From: Lachnospiraceae bacterium | Lineage (GTDB): Bacteria; Bacillota; Clostridia; Lachnospirales; Lachnospiraceae | Direction of reading: 5' to 3' | DNA: 35,776 nt | Assembly: GCA_017461045.1 (NCBI GenBank) | Contig: JAFTZJ010000036.1 | Location: 1-35,776, forward strand | Shown here: positions 17,269 to 25,996 of the stretch, one piece after another | How positions within the stretch are numbered: position 1 is the stretch's first letter | Layout of the letters: every line of letters begins with the position of its first letter | Program-made: the position numbers and the translations under genes | The notes under the pieces: model-generated | The model's input: the letters and a program-made list of their open reading frames with translations, nothing else | Database searches by the model: none | Told to the model about the DNA's origin: nothing

Positions 17269-20185
17269 GTGAATTCGTTCCTTCCTCTGTCTGTTCAATG
17301 GCTGCCATCAGGCTTCGCAAACGAATCTTAATGGCTCCCAGATTGGTAACTTCATCAATCTTAATCTGGGTGTACAGTTTACCTGCATCCTCCAAAATAC
17401 TCCGGGCTTCATCGGTAGTTACCGCATCCAAGCCACAACCGAAGGATACCAAATGCACCAGATACATATCCGGCTGCTTTGCTACATACTGTGCTGCTGA
17501 GAACAAACGAGCATGATAGGTCCACTGATTTAACAGGTTCACCTTGAACTTCGGTACCAAAGATGCTACTGCATCTTCTGAAATCACTGCAAATCCCAAT
17601 GCTGCAATCAACTTATGAATACCATGGTTGATTTCCGGATCTGCATGATATGGACGTCCTGCCAACACAATAATCTTTTTATCATGCTTTCTTACCTCTG
17701 TGATAATCTGTTGCGCCTGACTCCGTACCTGATTCATGTAATTTTCGTATTCCGCATATGCCTTGGCACAGGCGGTCTTCACCTCTGCTTTGGTAAAGCT
17801 TCCCAAATGCTTTTCCAGCACCTGATGAATCCGTCCCGGGAATTCCCGTTTTACATGTGGTCCAACATAATCATTAATATATTTAATCGTTCCAAAGTTA
17901 ATGGTATTTGCTTCTATTACTTCCGGATAACCGGCGATAACAGCACAATTATAGTGGTTTGCGCCCTTCTTTTCATTGAAGTTAAAGGTCATAGACGGAT
18001 AGAAAATTGCATCTACTCCCATTTCAATTAACTCCTGAATGTGTCCGTGCATCATCTTTGCCGGGAAACATACCGTATCCGACGGAATTGTACCTTGTCC
18101 CTTTAGATACAGTTTCCGGTTAGAGAATCCGGACATTTTCACCTGATAACCAAGACTGGTGAAAAATGCATGCCAGAACGGATACATTTCATACATATTC
18201 AATCCCATCGGCAAGCCAATCACACCACGGGTACCTTCACCCGACTGATAGTCTGCCAACAGCTTCAGTTTATATTCATATAGATTCAAAGAATCATCCT
18301 GAGCCTTATTCGTAACCGGCTTTTCACAACGGTTACCGCCAATAAACCGGCGTCCGTTACCAAAATCATTTACCGTCAATTGGCAGTGATTGTTACAACC
18401 ATTACAGGTAACACTCTTAATAGAATAGGTAAATGCCTTTAATTCCTCGTAACTTAAAACTTTGCTGGAGGTTACGTGCTTCGACTGCTTTGCATATAAT
18501 GCAGCACCATAGGCACCCATCATTCCTGCAATATCCGGACGAATAACATCTACACCCATTTCCTGCTCGAATGCACGAAGAACTGCATCGTTCAAGAAGG
18601 TTCCGCCCTGTACAACAATCTTCTTACCCAACTCATCCGCAGAATGCACACGAATAACCTTGTAAAGTGCATTCTTAATAACACTTATAGATAAACCTGC
18701 AGAAATATTCTCAACAGTTACGCCTTCCTTCTGTGCCTGCTTTACGGAAGAATTCATAAATACGGTACAACGAGAACCCAAATCTACCGGATTATCGCCA
18801 AACAGACCCAGTTTCGCAAATTCTTCAATCGGATATCCCAAGGAACTTGCAAAGGTCTGCAGGAAGGAACCACAACCGGAAGAACATGCCTCATTTAAGA
18901 AGATGTTATCAATGGCTCCGTTCCGAATCTTGAAGCATTTCATATCCTGACCGCCAATATCGATGATGAATTCCACATCCGGCATAAAGTATTTTGCAGC
19001 CGTAAAATGTGCAACTGTCTCTACCACGCCCACATCGACGCCCAAAGCGTTGCGAATCATATCTTCACCATATCCGGTAACTGCACTTGCTACGATGCGC
19101 ACGTCCGGATATTGTTCGTACATTTCAATTAAAGTATCCCGTACCACATCAATCGGTTTACCCTGATTGGACTGGTACTTTGAATAGAGTATGGAACCTT
19201 CTGCATCCGTCAACACTACCTTCAAGGTTGTGGAGCCGGAATCGATTCCAAGATACGCATCTCCATGATACTCTCTGCCTTCTTTTCTTGGCACCCGATG
19301 TTCGTCATGGCGTGCTTTGAAAGCTATATACTCTTCTTCATTTCGGAATAACGGATTCAATGCAGAGGCACTTACGAAGTCACCCTGCTCTCCAATTTTC
19401 ACCAATGCCTGCTGTAAATCCACTGTTCCTTCTGCATAATAAGCAGCACCCAAGGCAACGAATACCAAGGAATCCTCTGGGCATATACCCTTACAATCCA
19501 AGGTTTTATCGAAACTTCGGCGCAATTCTGACATAAAGGTTAACGGTCCACCCAGGTATACGATTTTACCTTCAATCGGGTGTCCCTGTGCCAGACCGGT
19601 AATCGTCTGATTTACAATCGCATAGAAAATACTTGCTGAAATATCTTCCTTTCTTGCTCCCTGATTCAACAAAGGCTGAATATCCGTTTTGGCAAATACA
19701 CCACAACGGGAAGCAATGGAATATATCTTCTCATGCTGCTTGGCTAATTCATTCATTTCATCTACTGATACCTGCATTAAGCTTGCCATCTGGTCCGCAA
19801 ATGCACCGGTACCGCCTGCACAGGTTCCATTCATACGAACTTCCAAATTCCCTTGCAGGAACAGAATCTTCGCATCTTCTCCACCTAACTCGATAACCAC
19901 ATCTGCATCCGGTATCCGATGATTCATTGCAACCTTAGTTGCATATACCTCCTGCACAAATGGAATATTGGCACGTTCAGCCAAACCCATGCCTGCAGAA
20001 CCGGAAATCGCGCAGGTCACCGGTTCGGTAATTTGGAACTTATCAATTAAGCCCTGAATAACTTCCTGTGTCTTCTCTGTTATCATGGCAAAATGCCGTT
20101 CATAACTTTTGTGTATAATTGTATCCTGATCATCCAGTACAACACACTTAATGGTGGTTGAACCGATATCAATTCCTATCTTCAT
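17258..20185 (-). CDS. Double BadF/HgdC-type ATPase activase fused to DUF2229-like domain
   Basis: A 975-aa protein with two tandem ASKHA ATPase domains of the dehydratase-activase family. Domain 1 (1-260) starts GIDIGSTTIK, with Cys122 (NGTCAGGTG) and Cys161 (SRCGVF). Domain 2 (about 310-565) starts GIDSGSTTLK, with Cys434 (NEACSSGCG) and Cys473 (SRCTVF). These Cys pairs match the [4Fe-4S] ligands of HgdC. A third region (about 590-975) has a CxxCxxxC cluster (594/597/601) plus Cys620, and resembles DUF2229. Known activases use ATP to drive low-potential electrons into a dehydratase. The ATG at 20185 follows AAGGG. It lies 36 nt after the adenylation-reductase gene and overlaps its partner by 11 nt. 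The architecture suggests a role in vinyl-ether lipid (plasmalogen) formation; this is inference. Confidence 0.85.
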   Translation of the reverse strand: MKIGIDIGSTTIKCVVLDDQDTIIHKSYERHFAMITEKTQEVIQGLIDKFQITEPVTCAISGSAGMGLAERANIPFVQEVYATKVAMNHRIPDADVVIELGGEDAKILFLQGNLEVRMNGTCAGGTGAFADQMASLMQVSVDEMNELAKQHEKIYSIASRCGVFAKTDIQPLLNQGARKEDISASIFYAIVNQTITGLAQGHPIEGKIVYLGGPLTFMSELRRSFDKTLDCKGICPEDSLVFVALGAAYYAEGTVDLQQALVKIGEQGDFVSASALNPLFRNEEEYIAFKARHDEHRVPRKEGREYHGDAYLGIDSGSTTLKVVLTDAEGSILYSKYQSNQGKPIDVVRDTLIEMYEQYPDVRIVASAVTGYGEDMIRNALGVDVGVVETVAHFTAAKYFMPDVEFIIDIGGQDMKCFKIRNGAIDNIFLNEACSSGCGSFLQTFASSLGYPIEEFAKLGLFGDNPVDLGSRCTVFMNSSVKQAQKEGVTVENISAGLSISVIKNALYKVIRVHSADELGKKIVVQGGTFLNDAVLRAFEQEMGVDVIRPDIAGMMGAYGAALYAKQSKHVTSSKVLSYEELKAFTYSIKSVTCNGCNNHCQLTVNDFGNGRRFIGGNRCEKPVTNKAQDDSLNLYEYKLKLLADYQSGEGTRGVIGLPMGLNMYEMYPFWHAFFTSLGYQVKMSGFSNRKLYLKGQGTIPSDTVCFPAKMMHGHIQELIEMGVDAIFYPSMTFNFNEKKGANHYNCAVIAGYPEVIEANTINFGTIKYINDYVGPHVKREFPGRIHQVLEKHLGSFTKAEVKTACAKAYAEYENYMNQVRSQAQQIITEVRKHDKKIIVLAGRPYHADPEINHGIHKLIAALGFAVISEDAVASLVPKFKVNLLNQWTYHARLFSAAQYVAKQPDMYLVHLVSFGCGLDAVTTDEARSILEDAGKLYTQIKIDEVTNLGAIKIRLRSLMAAIEQTEEGTNSHGE

Positions 20186-20221
20186 CCCAGTTGTCCCTTC
20201 TTGTGACTTTGTATCCTTCGC

Positions 20222-23164
20222 TTATAACGTCTTCAAGTAATTCAAATACCGCAAATTAATCTTCGACCATTTGAATCCTAACTTCTTCAACTCATTTACC
20301 GTGAATTCGTTGCTCATCGGTACATTTCTGGAAGAGGTTGCAATGGCATTATAGAACGACAATACTGCCACTTCCTTATCCTGAATCTTCTCCTTCAAAG
20401 TACGCTCAAATACATCCTTCGGTACACGCTTCACTCGCAACAGCATCTTGTTGCACAAGCTCTCCAAGTAGAAGATATTCGGATTATATAAGTTATAAAT
20501 GTTATTTACTCGGTTGTGGAGCGCCAGACGTACATACGCATCTGCACATTCATCTACAGCGGTAAAATCCAACGGATATGCCGCCAGTTCACTACTGTAC
20601 ATACCCACCTTAAACAAGCCACGGCAACGATCTAAGAAACCGCTATCCTGAGCATTCTTCTGGAATTTACCATCCTTCATTCTCCAAGTCAGGTTTCCGA
20701 TACGGAAAATGTTCGCCTTTAAGCCCTGCTCTCTTGCCAGCAATACACGTTCCTCTGCCTTGAACTTAGAATGAATATATACGTTCTGCGTATAGTTCTG
20801 TCCGATATCCAGATTAAATTCATCAAAGACAGTATCTGTATTACTTTGCGTAACCGTACCTGCTCCACTGACACTGGCAGTTGATGTATACTGCAATACT
20901 GCATTGGCGTCCTTACAGAAGTCAATCACGTGCTGGGTACCCATTACATTCGTACGCTCGAAATCAGAATAATTACCTGCATGATGCACATTGGCTGCTG
21001 TATGAATTACCATATCCACACGTTTTGCCAGCTTCTGATATTCTTCCGGTGTAAGACCGAAATTCGGCTGTTCAATATCACCCTTTGCCACCTTATATGT
21101 GAAGTACTCATATTCCTTCGGGAAGTAATACTTCAAGGTCGGACGTAAGCGTTCTTCATTTCGAACCAAGCATACCACATTCATCTTACGGCGTAATAAT
21201 TCCCGTAAAATGTGGGCGCCTAAGAATCCGGTTGCTCCTGTTAATAAGATATATTTTGGTTCTTTCTCGTATATCAAATTATTATTGTTGCGAATCAAAG
21301 CATTTACATCTACATAATCTTCTTCTGTAGCTGCCTGTTCGCACATAAGCATAGCTTTCTCTAATTTCTCAATGGTCGGATTCTCATAAATATCCTGGGC
21401 CTGAATACCAATCACTGCAGCTAATTCCAAAGCAGTCAAACTGTCGCCGCCAAGTTCGAAGAAATTATCCTTAATACCGATTTGTCTGCGACCCAATGCC
21501 TGTTCAAATGCCATCGCCAATCGCTTCTGCTCTGCAGTTTTCGGCGGAACATAATCTACGGCACGTTTATCCCGTTGTTCCTTAATCCAAGCCATAACCT
21601 CACGACGCTTTATCTTCAATGTGGTTGTCTTCGGGAAATCCTGCGCCCGGAAATCCAAACCTATTACCCGCTTGTATGCCGGCAGTTTTTCATTCATCTT
21701 TCGGATACCCTGCTTAATTGCCTTCAGAGACGCCTTATCATTAACATTTACCGGTTGCACAATGGCACTAATTTTACCCTTGTCATCATAAACCATAACG
21801 TCCTTTACACCCGGCACCGTCATGATATATTCCTCTAATTCTTCCGGATAAATGTTCTTTCCGTTATCTAAAATAATCAGATTCTTGCATCGTCCGGTAA
21901 TATACAAATAACCTTCTTTGTCCAAATATCCTAAATCACCGGTGCGGAACCAACCATCCTGAATTGCCTCTGCAGTTGCCTCCGGGTTCTTATAGTAACC
22001 CAGCATAACACCGTCACCCTTAACCAAAATTTCCTGATTATCAAACTTAATATCCATATAGGAAACCGGCTTACCAACGGAACCGAATTTATTATTTCCC
22101 GGGTAATTGGCTGCTACCAGTGGAGCACACTCTGTCAAACCATAACCCTGATACATATTTACACCAAATTCATCGAAGGCTTCTGCAACCTCGGAACGCA
22201 AAGCTGCTCCACCAACAACTACATTGGTCAGGTTACCGCCGAACTTATCCAAAAGACTCTTGTACAGACTTCTTCTGGCATCAATCTTAACAGCACTCAA
22301 GGTCTTATTTACCTTCTTTGCAAAGGCAATCTTACCCTTGTTACCACCGGTTTCAATACCCTCCATAACCTTCTTGTAGAATATCTCCGCAATAGTCGGA
22401 ACAACCAAGATAACAGAAGGCTTAAACCGATTCAAATTCGCTACAATGTTTTCTAATTTATCATTGATACATACAGTTGCACCACAATAAAGCACACCCA
22501 GATTATCAACGGTCAGCTCAAATGTATGATGAATTGGGAGTACGGACATAACCACAGGATTAACTTTCAAATTCTGTGTGAAATCCATACGGCAGATTTC
22601 ATTAATATTACTTACAATGTTCTTCTGGCTCAGAACAACTCCCTTACTGGTTCCGGTAGTTCCTGAGGTAAACAAAATCTCTGCCATAGCATTCGGATCT
22701 ATCTTCGGAAGCGCTACCGGCTCTGTACGAAGAATTTCCCGATAGGTAGTTCCGGAGAAGCTGATAATATCTGTAACGCAATTCTCACTTTCCCGAATTG
22801 ACTTCATCATGGTCTCGAATTCTTCCGACAAGAACACCACGTCAATATCACCCATTACCAGAAGATTCAAAATCTCCTCTTCCGGAAGCATTTTATCCAA
22901 CGGAATCACCACGTTATCGCTATTGGCAATGGCAAGGAAGGTCACTATCCATGGATAGCAGGAAGAACCGAGAATTGCAATGTGCTTTCTTCTCCATCCC
23001 TTGTTCACTAACCAGGAAGCAACTGCATTGACGTCATGCTCTAATTCCTTAAAGGATTTGCTGACAACCGTCTCCTCCACAAAATACTTATATGCCTTAC
23101 GGTCTCCATATAATTTCGATATTTCTTTCACAAAATCCTGTAAATCTACCAGCATCTTATTCAT
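20222..23164 (-). CDS. Adenylation-carrier-thioester reductase protein (CAR/NRPS-like)
   Basis: A 980-aa single-module enzyme. The adenylation domain (1-540) resembles acyl-CoA/acyl-ACP synthetases: FTSGTTGTSKG at 165-175, YQGYGLTE near 340, GWFRTGDLG, and catalytic Lys517 in TTTLKIKRRE. A carrier domain with LGGDS follows (phosphopantetheine Ser575). The C-terminal NAD(P)H-dependent thioester reductase (638-980) has TGATGFLGA and the YxxxK pair in VYIHSKFKAEE. Such proteins load a carboxylic acid as a thioester and reduce it to an aldehyde or alcohol. No condensation domain is present. The substrate may be a fatty acid (inference from the FadD-like A domain). The frame is open to 23254, but the ATG at 23164 has GGGAG upstream and the promoter lies inside the longer frame, so the shorter start is right. 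It heads a run of co-directional genes. Confidence 0.9.
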   Translation of the reverse strand: MNKMLVDLQDFVKEISKLYGDRKAYKYFVEETVVSKSFKELEHDVNAVASWLVNKGWRRKHIAILGSSCYPWIVTFLAIANSDNVVIPLDKMLPEEEILNLLVMGDIDVVFLSEEFETMMKSIRESENCVTDIISFSGTTYREILRTEPVALPKIDPNAMAEILFTSGTTGTSKGVVLSQKNIVSNINEICRMDFTQNLKVNPVVMSVLPIHHTFELTVDNLGVLYCGATVCINDKLENIVANLNRFKPSVILVVPTIAEIFYKKVMEGIETGGNKGKIAFAKKVNKTLSAVKIDARRSLYKSLLDKFGGNLTNVVVGGAALRSEVAEAFDEFGVNMYQGYGLTECAPLVAANYPGNNKFGSVGKPVSYMDIKFDNQEILVKGDGVMLGYYKNPEATAEAIQDGWFRTGDLGYLDKEGYLYITGRCKNLIILDNGKNIYPEELEEYIMTVPGVKDVMVYDDKGKISAIVQPVNVNDKASLKAIKQGIRKMNEKLPAYKRVIGLDFRAQDFPKTTTLKIKRREVMAWIKEQRDKRAVDYVPPKTAEQKRLAMAFEQALGRRQIGIKDNFFELGGDSLTALELAAVIGIQAQDIYENPTIEKLEKAMLMCEQAATEEDYVDVNALIRNNNNLIYEKEPKYILLTGATGFLGAHILRELLRRKMNVVCLVRNEERLRPTLKYYFPKEYEYFTYKVAKGDIEQPNFGLTPEEYQKLAKRVDMVIHTAANVHHAGNYSDFERTNVMGTQHVIDFCKDANAVLQYTSTASVSGAGTVTQSNTDTVFDEFNLDIGQNYTQNVYIHSKFKAEERVLLAREQGLKANIFRIGNLTWRMKDGKFQKNAQDSGFLDRCRGLFKVGMYSSELAAYPLDFTAVDECADAYVRLALHNRVNNIYNLYNPNIFYLESLCNKMLLRVKRVPKDVFERTLKEKIQDKEVAVLSFYNAIATSSRNVPMSNEFTVNELKKLGFKWSKINLRYLNYLKTL

Positions 23165-23225
23165 ATTACTATCTCCCAACGCTTTCTCTGCTTTTCTCTT
23201 TTGCAACAAAATCGCATACATAATT

Positions 23226-23254
23226 ATTATATATTGCATCCCTATGAAATTCAA
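23226..23254 (-). promoter_or_regulatory. Promoter of the adenylation-reductase/activase gene run
   Basis: Minus strand TTGAAT (23249-23254), 17-nt spacer, TATAAT (23226-23231). The transcript should start near 23219, about 55 nt before the ATG at 23164. It lies downstream of the ilvE terminator. Confidence 0.65.
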
Positions 23255-23296
23255 TTCCTAATCTTAGAAAACTTGGGCTTTTCTTACATTTTTCGC

Positions 23297-23338
23297 ATAT
23301 AAAAAGGCTGTCACAACGGTCCCTGCTGTGACAGCCTT
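23297..23338 (-). terminator. Rho-independent terminator of ilvE
   Basis: Minus strand AAGGCTGTCACA (23327-23338), an 11-nt loop, TGTGACAGCCTT (23304-23315), followed by TTTATATG, which makes a run of five T. The 12-bp stem is perfect. It lies 16 nt beyond the ilvE stop. Confidence 0.9.
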
Positions 23339-23354
23339 GCATTCTTGCTATTAA

Positions 23355-24380
23355 CTATTTAATTACCTTAATCCAATCCTTTGGTGCTTCAATGCGTCCC
23401 ATCTGAATTCCGGTTAAAGTATCATAAAGCTTCTGGGTAGTTGGCCCCATTGCAGTCATACCACTAGGTAAGCAGATTTCTTCTCCATGGTCTACAATCT
23501 TACCAACCGGAGAAATAACAGCTGCGGTTCCGCAAAGACCACATTCTGCCATATCCTTCAGCTCATCCTTGTAGATTTCACGTTCCTCTACTTCCAGACC
23601 TAAATATTCCTTAGCAACTATCATCAATGAACGTCTGGTGATAGAAGGAAGGATACTATCGGACTTCGGTGTAATTACCTTGTTATCCTTGGTTACGAAC
23701 AGGAAGTTCGCTCCACCGGTTTCTTCTACCTTAGTTCTCGTTCCCGGGTCCAAATACATATTCTCATCATAACCATCCTTATGAGCAGTTACGATTGCAT
23801 GTAAACTCATTGCATAATTCAAACCAGCCTTAATGTTACCGGTTCCATGCGGAGCCGCACGGTCAAAGTCACTGATACGAATGGTTAACGGCTTTACGCC
23901 ACCCTTAAAGTAAGGTCCTACCGGTGTGGTGAAAATACGGAACTGATATTCATCTGCCGGCTTTACTCCGATAACCGGATTTATACCAAACATATACGGA
24001 CGAATGTAAAGGGTTGCACCGGAACCATATGGTGGTACAAATGCCTCATTTGCACGAACGGTTTCTACTACTGCCTCTACGAATTTATCTTCCGGGAACA
24101 CCGGCATCTCTAATCTTGCTGCCGACTGTGCCATACGCTCTGCGTTCAGATCCGGACGGAAACATACGATGTGTCCATCTTCTGTTGTATATGCCTTCAA
24201 GCCTTCAAAAATTGTCTGTGCATACTGTAATACACCTGCACACTCACTCATGGTAATCATGTCATCTTCAATAATCTGACCATTATCCCATGCACCATCC
24301 TTGAATGTTGATACAAATCTCTTGTCTGTCTTCATATAGCCAAATCCAAGATTTGCCCAATCAATGTTCTTCTTTTCCAT
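23355..24380 (-). CDS. ilvE: Branched-chain amino acid aminotransferase
   Basis: A PLP enzyme (fold type IV) that interconverts Leu, Ile and Val with their 2-oxo acids. The PLP lysine is probably Lys184 in GNIKAGLNYA. EETGGANFLFV and GTAAVISPVG are family motifs, and the C-terminal portion binds the cofactor phosphate. At 341 aa it belongs to the larger eukaryote-like BCAT subgroup. The frame is open to 24473, but the ATG at 24380 gives the normal N-terminus and lies downstream of a strong promoter at 24445-24473; a GGAGG lies very close to it. It has its own promoter and terminator, so it is probably monocistronic. In this organism type it could also supply branched-chain precursors for lipids. 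Confidence 0.94.
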   Translation of the reverse strand: MEKKNIDWANLGFGYMKTDKRFVSTFKDGAWDNGQIIEDDMITMSECAGVLQYAQTIFEGLKAYTTEDGHIVCFRPDLNAERMAQSAARLEMPVFPEDKFVEAVVETVRANEAFVPPYGSGATLYIRPYMFGINPVIGVKPADEYQFRIFTTPVGPYFKGGVKPLTIRISDFDRAAPHGTGNIKAGLNYAMSLHAIVTAHKDGYDENMYLDPGTRTKVEETGGANFLFVTKDNKVITPKSDSILPSITRRSLMIVAKEYLGLEVEEREIYKDELKDMAECGLCGTAAVISPVGKIVDHGEEICLPSGMTAMGPTTQKLYDTLTGIQMGRIEAPKDWIKVIK

Positions 24381-24444
24381 TGTCCTCCACACCTTTCCTG
24401 TCGAAATTACCGGTTCCTCCGGCAACCTCGTTTCATCATGCTTT

Positions 24445-24473
24445 ATTTTAGTCCTAGATACCTTGACTGTCAA
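24445..24473 (-). promoter_or_regulatory. Sigma-A promoter of ilvE
   Basis: Minus strand perfect TTGACA (24468-24473), 17-nt spacer, TAAAAT (24445-24450). The leader before the ATG at 24380 is about 57 nt, too short for a T-box. Confidence 0.75.
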
Positions 24474-24476
24474 CCC

Positions 24477-24493
24477 AAAACCCGGAACCCGGG
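24477..24493 (-). terminator. Short GC-rich hairpin, possible terminator of the LacX-like gene
   Basis: Minus strand CCCGG, a 3-nt loop, CCGGG, then TTTT (24477-24493). It lies between the LacX-like stop (24527) and the ilvE promoter. The stem is only 5 bp, so the call is weak. Confidence 0.4.
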
Positions 24494-24526
24494 CACGAAT
24501 ACTTGCGCCCCTTTCCTCAATTAGTT

Positions 24527-25405
24527 CTATTCTGCTATAATCGTGTATTCTGCTTCAAATACCTTGCCCGGACGCAATTCATTTCCATACTCCCGGTCTG
24601 CCAGCATGCCATTGAACCACTCTTTATCACAACGACCATACCAAGGTTCAATGCAGACAAATGGTGCATTCTTCTTTGCCGGAGACCACAATCCGAATAA
24701 TGGTGCATCGAATACCACTGTCAAATATGGCTTCTTATCCGGTCCTGCCAATGCCACCTTCTTCGCTTGTTTACCTTCAATTACCAATGCATCCTCATCA
24801 AACAAATGAGCATCAATTTTCATGCAGCCACCTTGTGTATCCAGCACATGACCTTCCGTTTCAATCAAGCCATTATTGCTAAGCTTACTGTATGTCAATT
24901 TCTCCTTATTATCAAATACCAGATAATAATCTGTTTGTGCTCCTTCTCCCCCAATCGGGCACATAAATGCCGGATGTCCACCAATGGAGAAGAACATGGT
25001 TTTCTTATCTTCATTGGTTACCTTCCACATCATTTTCAATTCTCTGCCTTGAAGCTGATAACCAATTTCCAGACGGAATTGGAACGGATACTTCTTCCTA
25101 GTTTCCTCGTTGGCTTCTAAGGCAAACCAGATACTGTCTACGGTATGCTCTGTCATAACGAATTCCATATCCCGTGCAAAACCATGCTGTGACATAGGAT
25201 ATGATTTTCCGTTATATTTATATTCTTTATCCTTTAAGCTTCCTACAATCGGAAACAGTACCGGAGACCGTCTTCCCCAGTAAGCAGCATCTCCGTGCCA
25301 CAAATACTGTTTGCCGGTTAAAATGTCCTCAATACTCATTAATTCCGCACCGGAATCTGAAACGGTAATTCGTAAATCCTTACTTTGTACTGTATGCAAT
25401 GCCAT
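24527..25405 (-). CDS. Aldose 1-epimerase family protein (LacX-like)
   Basis: A 292-aa cytoplasmic protein of the galactose-mutarotase-like superfamily, LacX-type branch. Visible family features are GAELMSI near the N-terminus, LWHGDAAYWGRRSPVLFPIVG, YPMSQHGFARD, FFSIGGHPAF (the catalytic His region) and VCIEPWYGR towards the end. These proteins interconvert sugar anomers, but the natural sugar of the LacX branch is generally unknown. The ATG at 25405 has a strong AAGGAGGAAG upstream. It appears to be monocistronic. Upstream, at 25500-25530, there are overlapping TATAAT- and TAAAAT-like boxes with TTGACT nearby, but no pair with clean 17-nt spacing, so I do not call a promoter. Confidence 0.88.
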   Translation of the reverse strand: MALHTVQSKDLRITVSDSGAELMSIEDILTGKQYLWHGDAAYWGRRSPVLFPIVGSLKDKEYKYNGKSYPMSQHGFARDMEFVMTEHTVDSIWFALEANEETRKKYPFQFRLEIGYQLQGRELKMMWKVTNEDKKTMFFSIGGHPAFMCPIGGEGAQTDYYLVFDNKEKLTYSKLSNNGLIETEGHVLDTQGGCMKIDAHLFDEDALVIEGKQAKKVALAGPDKKPYLTVVFDAPLFGLWSPAKKNAPFVCIEPWYGRCDKEWFNGMLADREYGNELRPGKVFEAEYTIIAE

Positions 25406-25534
25406 AATTCTTCCTCCTTATGTGTACCGTCACCATGGTGTCGGCAAGCTGATTTTATTTATCAATTACCTGCATTTATGCGGTTCTGAAAACTTCTTAT
25501 ATTTTATCACATTATAGTCAAAAGAAAAAGTAGA

Positions 25535-25572
25535 AGAGGAAGTGTTTCCTTTTATTGAAAATCACTTCCTCT
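25535..25572 (-). terminator. Hairpin ending the small transcription unit
   Basis: Minus strand AGAGGAAGTG (25563-25572), an 18-nt AT-rich loop, CACTTCCTCT (25535-25544): a perfect 10-bp stem. Minus-strand sequence beyond it is TCTACTTTTTCTTTT, T-rich but interrupted. It would stop the transcript started at 25968-25996 before it reaches the LacX-like gene, or act as an attenuator of that gene. Confidence 0.55.
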
Positions 25573-25826
25573 AATGTTCATTATTCATTTTTTGATCTCC
25601 CTTTGAGATTATTTTGAGAAACTTCCTCGATAATTAAATTCCCACACCTGCCATTACTCATCATCTTTCGAAAACTATGTATATTTATCACAATTTGCAT
25701 CTAATTTGGAAAGGATAAGTTGAGGGGCTTGTAAGCCAATCGTTTCATTCTTATGTATTAATTACCTAGTGTCCTGTTTCTTCTATCGTACTTTCAGGTA
25801 CGTTCTATTTGGACTTTTGTTTTGAA

Positions 25827-25904
25827 TTATATTTTAAGGCATTCTGTGTGGATTCTGTTCCATAAGATTGAAATCTGATTGACTGATTCAATCTGCGTGT
25901 CCAA
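25827..25904 (-). CDS. Possible 25-aa small protein or leader peptide
   Basis: A TTG-started frame of 25 codons ends in TAA at 25827-25829. AGGAGGAG (25911-25918) lies 6 nt upstream of the start, one of the strongest ribosome binding sites in the window. The peptide is polar, with one Trp, one Cys and several Ile, and begins MDTQIESVNQ. It has no membrane segment or signal peptide and I do not recognise it. Two alternative stem-loops lie within the frame, as expected for a ribosome-position-sensitive leader. The frame is too short to be certain; the unusual TTG start argues for caution. Confidence 0.35.
   Translation of the reverse strand: MDTQIESVNQISILWNRIHTECLKI
25865..25894 (-). promoter_or_regulatory. 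Two mutually exclusive stem-loops inside the small frame
   Basis: Minus strand AGATTGAA (25887-25894) can pair with TTCAATCT (25865-25872) across a 14-nt loop. Part of the same arm (GATTGA, 25888-25893) can instead pair with TCAATC (25877-25882) across a 5-nt loop. Only one of the two can form at a time. Confidence 0.4.
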
Positions 25905-25967
25905 GGGTATCTCCTCCTCTACAAGTTATTTTCAATGGTCGTTATCGTTTTCTTTAGCTATGAGTTA

Positions 25968-25996
25968 ATTATAATCATTTGCTTTTAATTTGTCAA
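25968..25996 (-). promoter_or_regulatory. Perfect consensus sigma-A promoter with no ordinary gene behind it
   Basis: Minus strand TTGACA (25991-25996), exactly 17 nt, then TATAAT (25968-25973): a full match to consensus, with A-rich DNA upstream that could act as an UP element. It is the best promoter in the window, yet the nearest gene of normal size (LacX-like) starts over 560 nt downstream. Confidence 0.8.

Larger units (their letters stand above)
25535..25961 (-). ncRNA. Candidate small RNA or short leader transcript, unassigned
   Basis: A transcript of about 425 nt is implied by the perfect promoter on its right and the hairpin with T-rich tail on its left. It holds a small frame with a strong ribosome binding site and several hairpins, including CGTAC-loop-GTACG near 25787-25802 and two mutually exclusive stems at 25865-25894. 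It lacks the features of tmRNA, RNase P RNA or SRP RNA that I know. It could be a regulatory RNA, a small-protein mRNA, or a leader of the LacX-like gene. Expression is inferred only. Confidence 0.4.

Noticed and set aside
17258..17298. Frameshift or sequencing error joining the 975-aa and 422-aa proteins
   Set aside because: The second gene has its own well-spaced ribosome binding site and ATG, and the stop/start overlap is a normal coupling arrangement. I keep them as two genes.
23165..23254. N-terminal extension of the adenylation-reductase protein with a membrane-like start
   Set aside because: The promoter -10 box (23226-23231) lies inside this extension and a ribosome binding site precedes the ATG at 23164, so the longer start would be upstream of the transcript.
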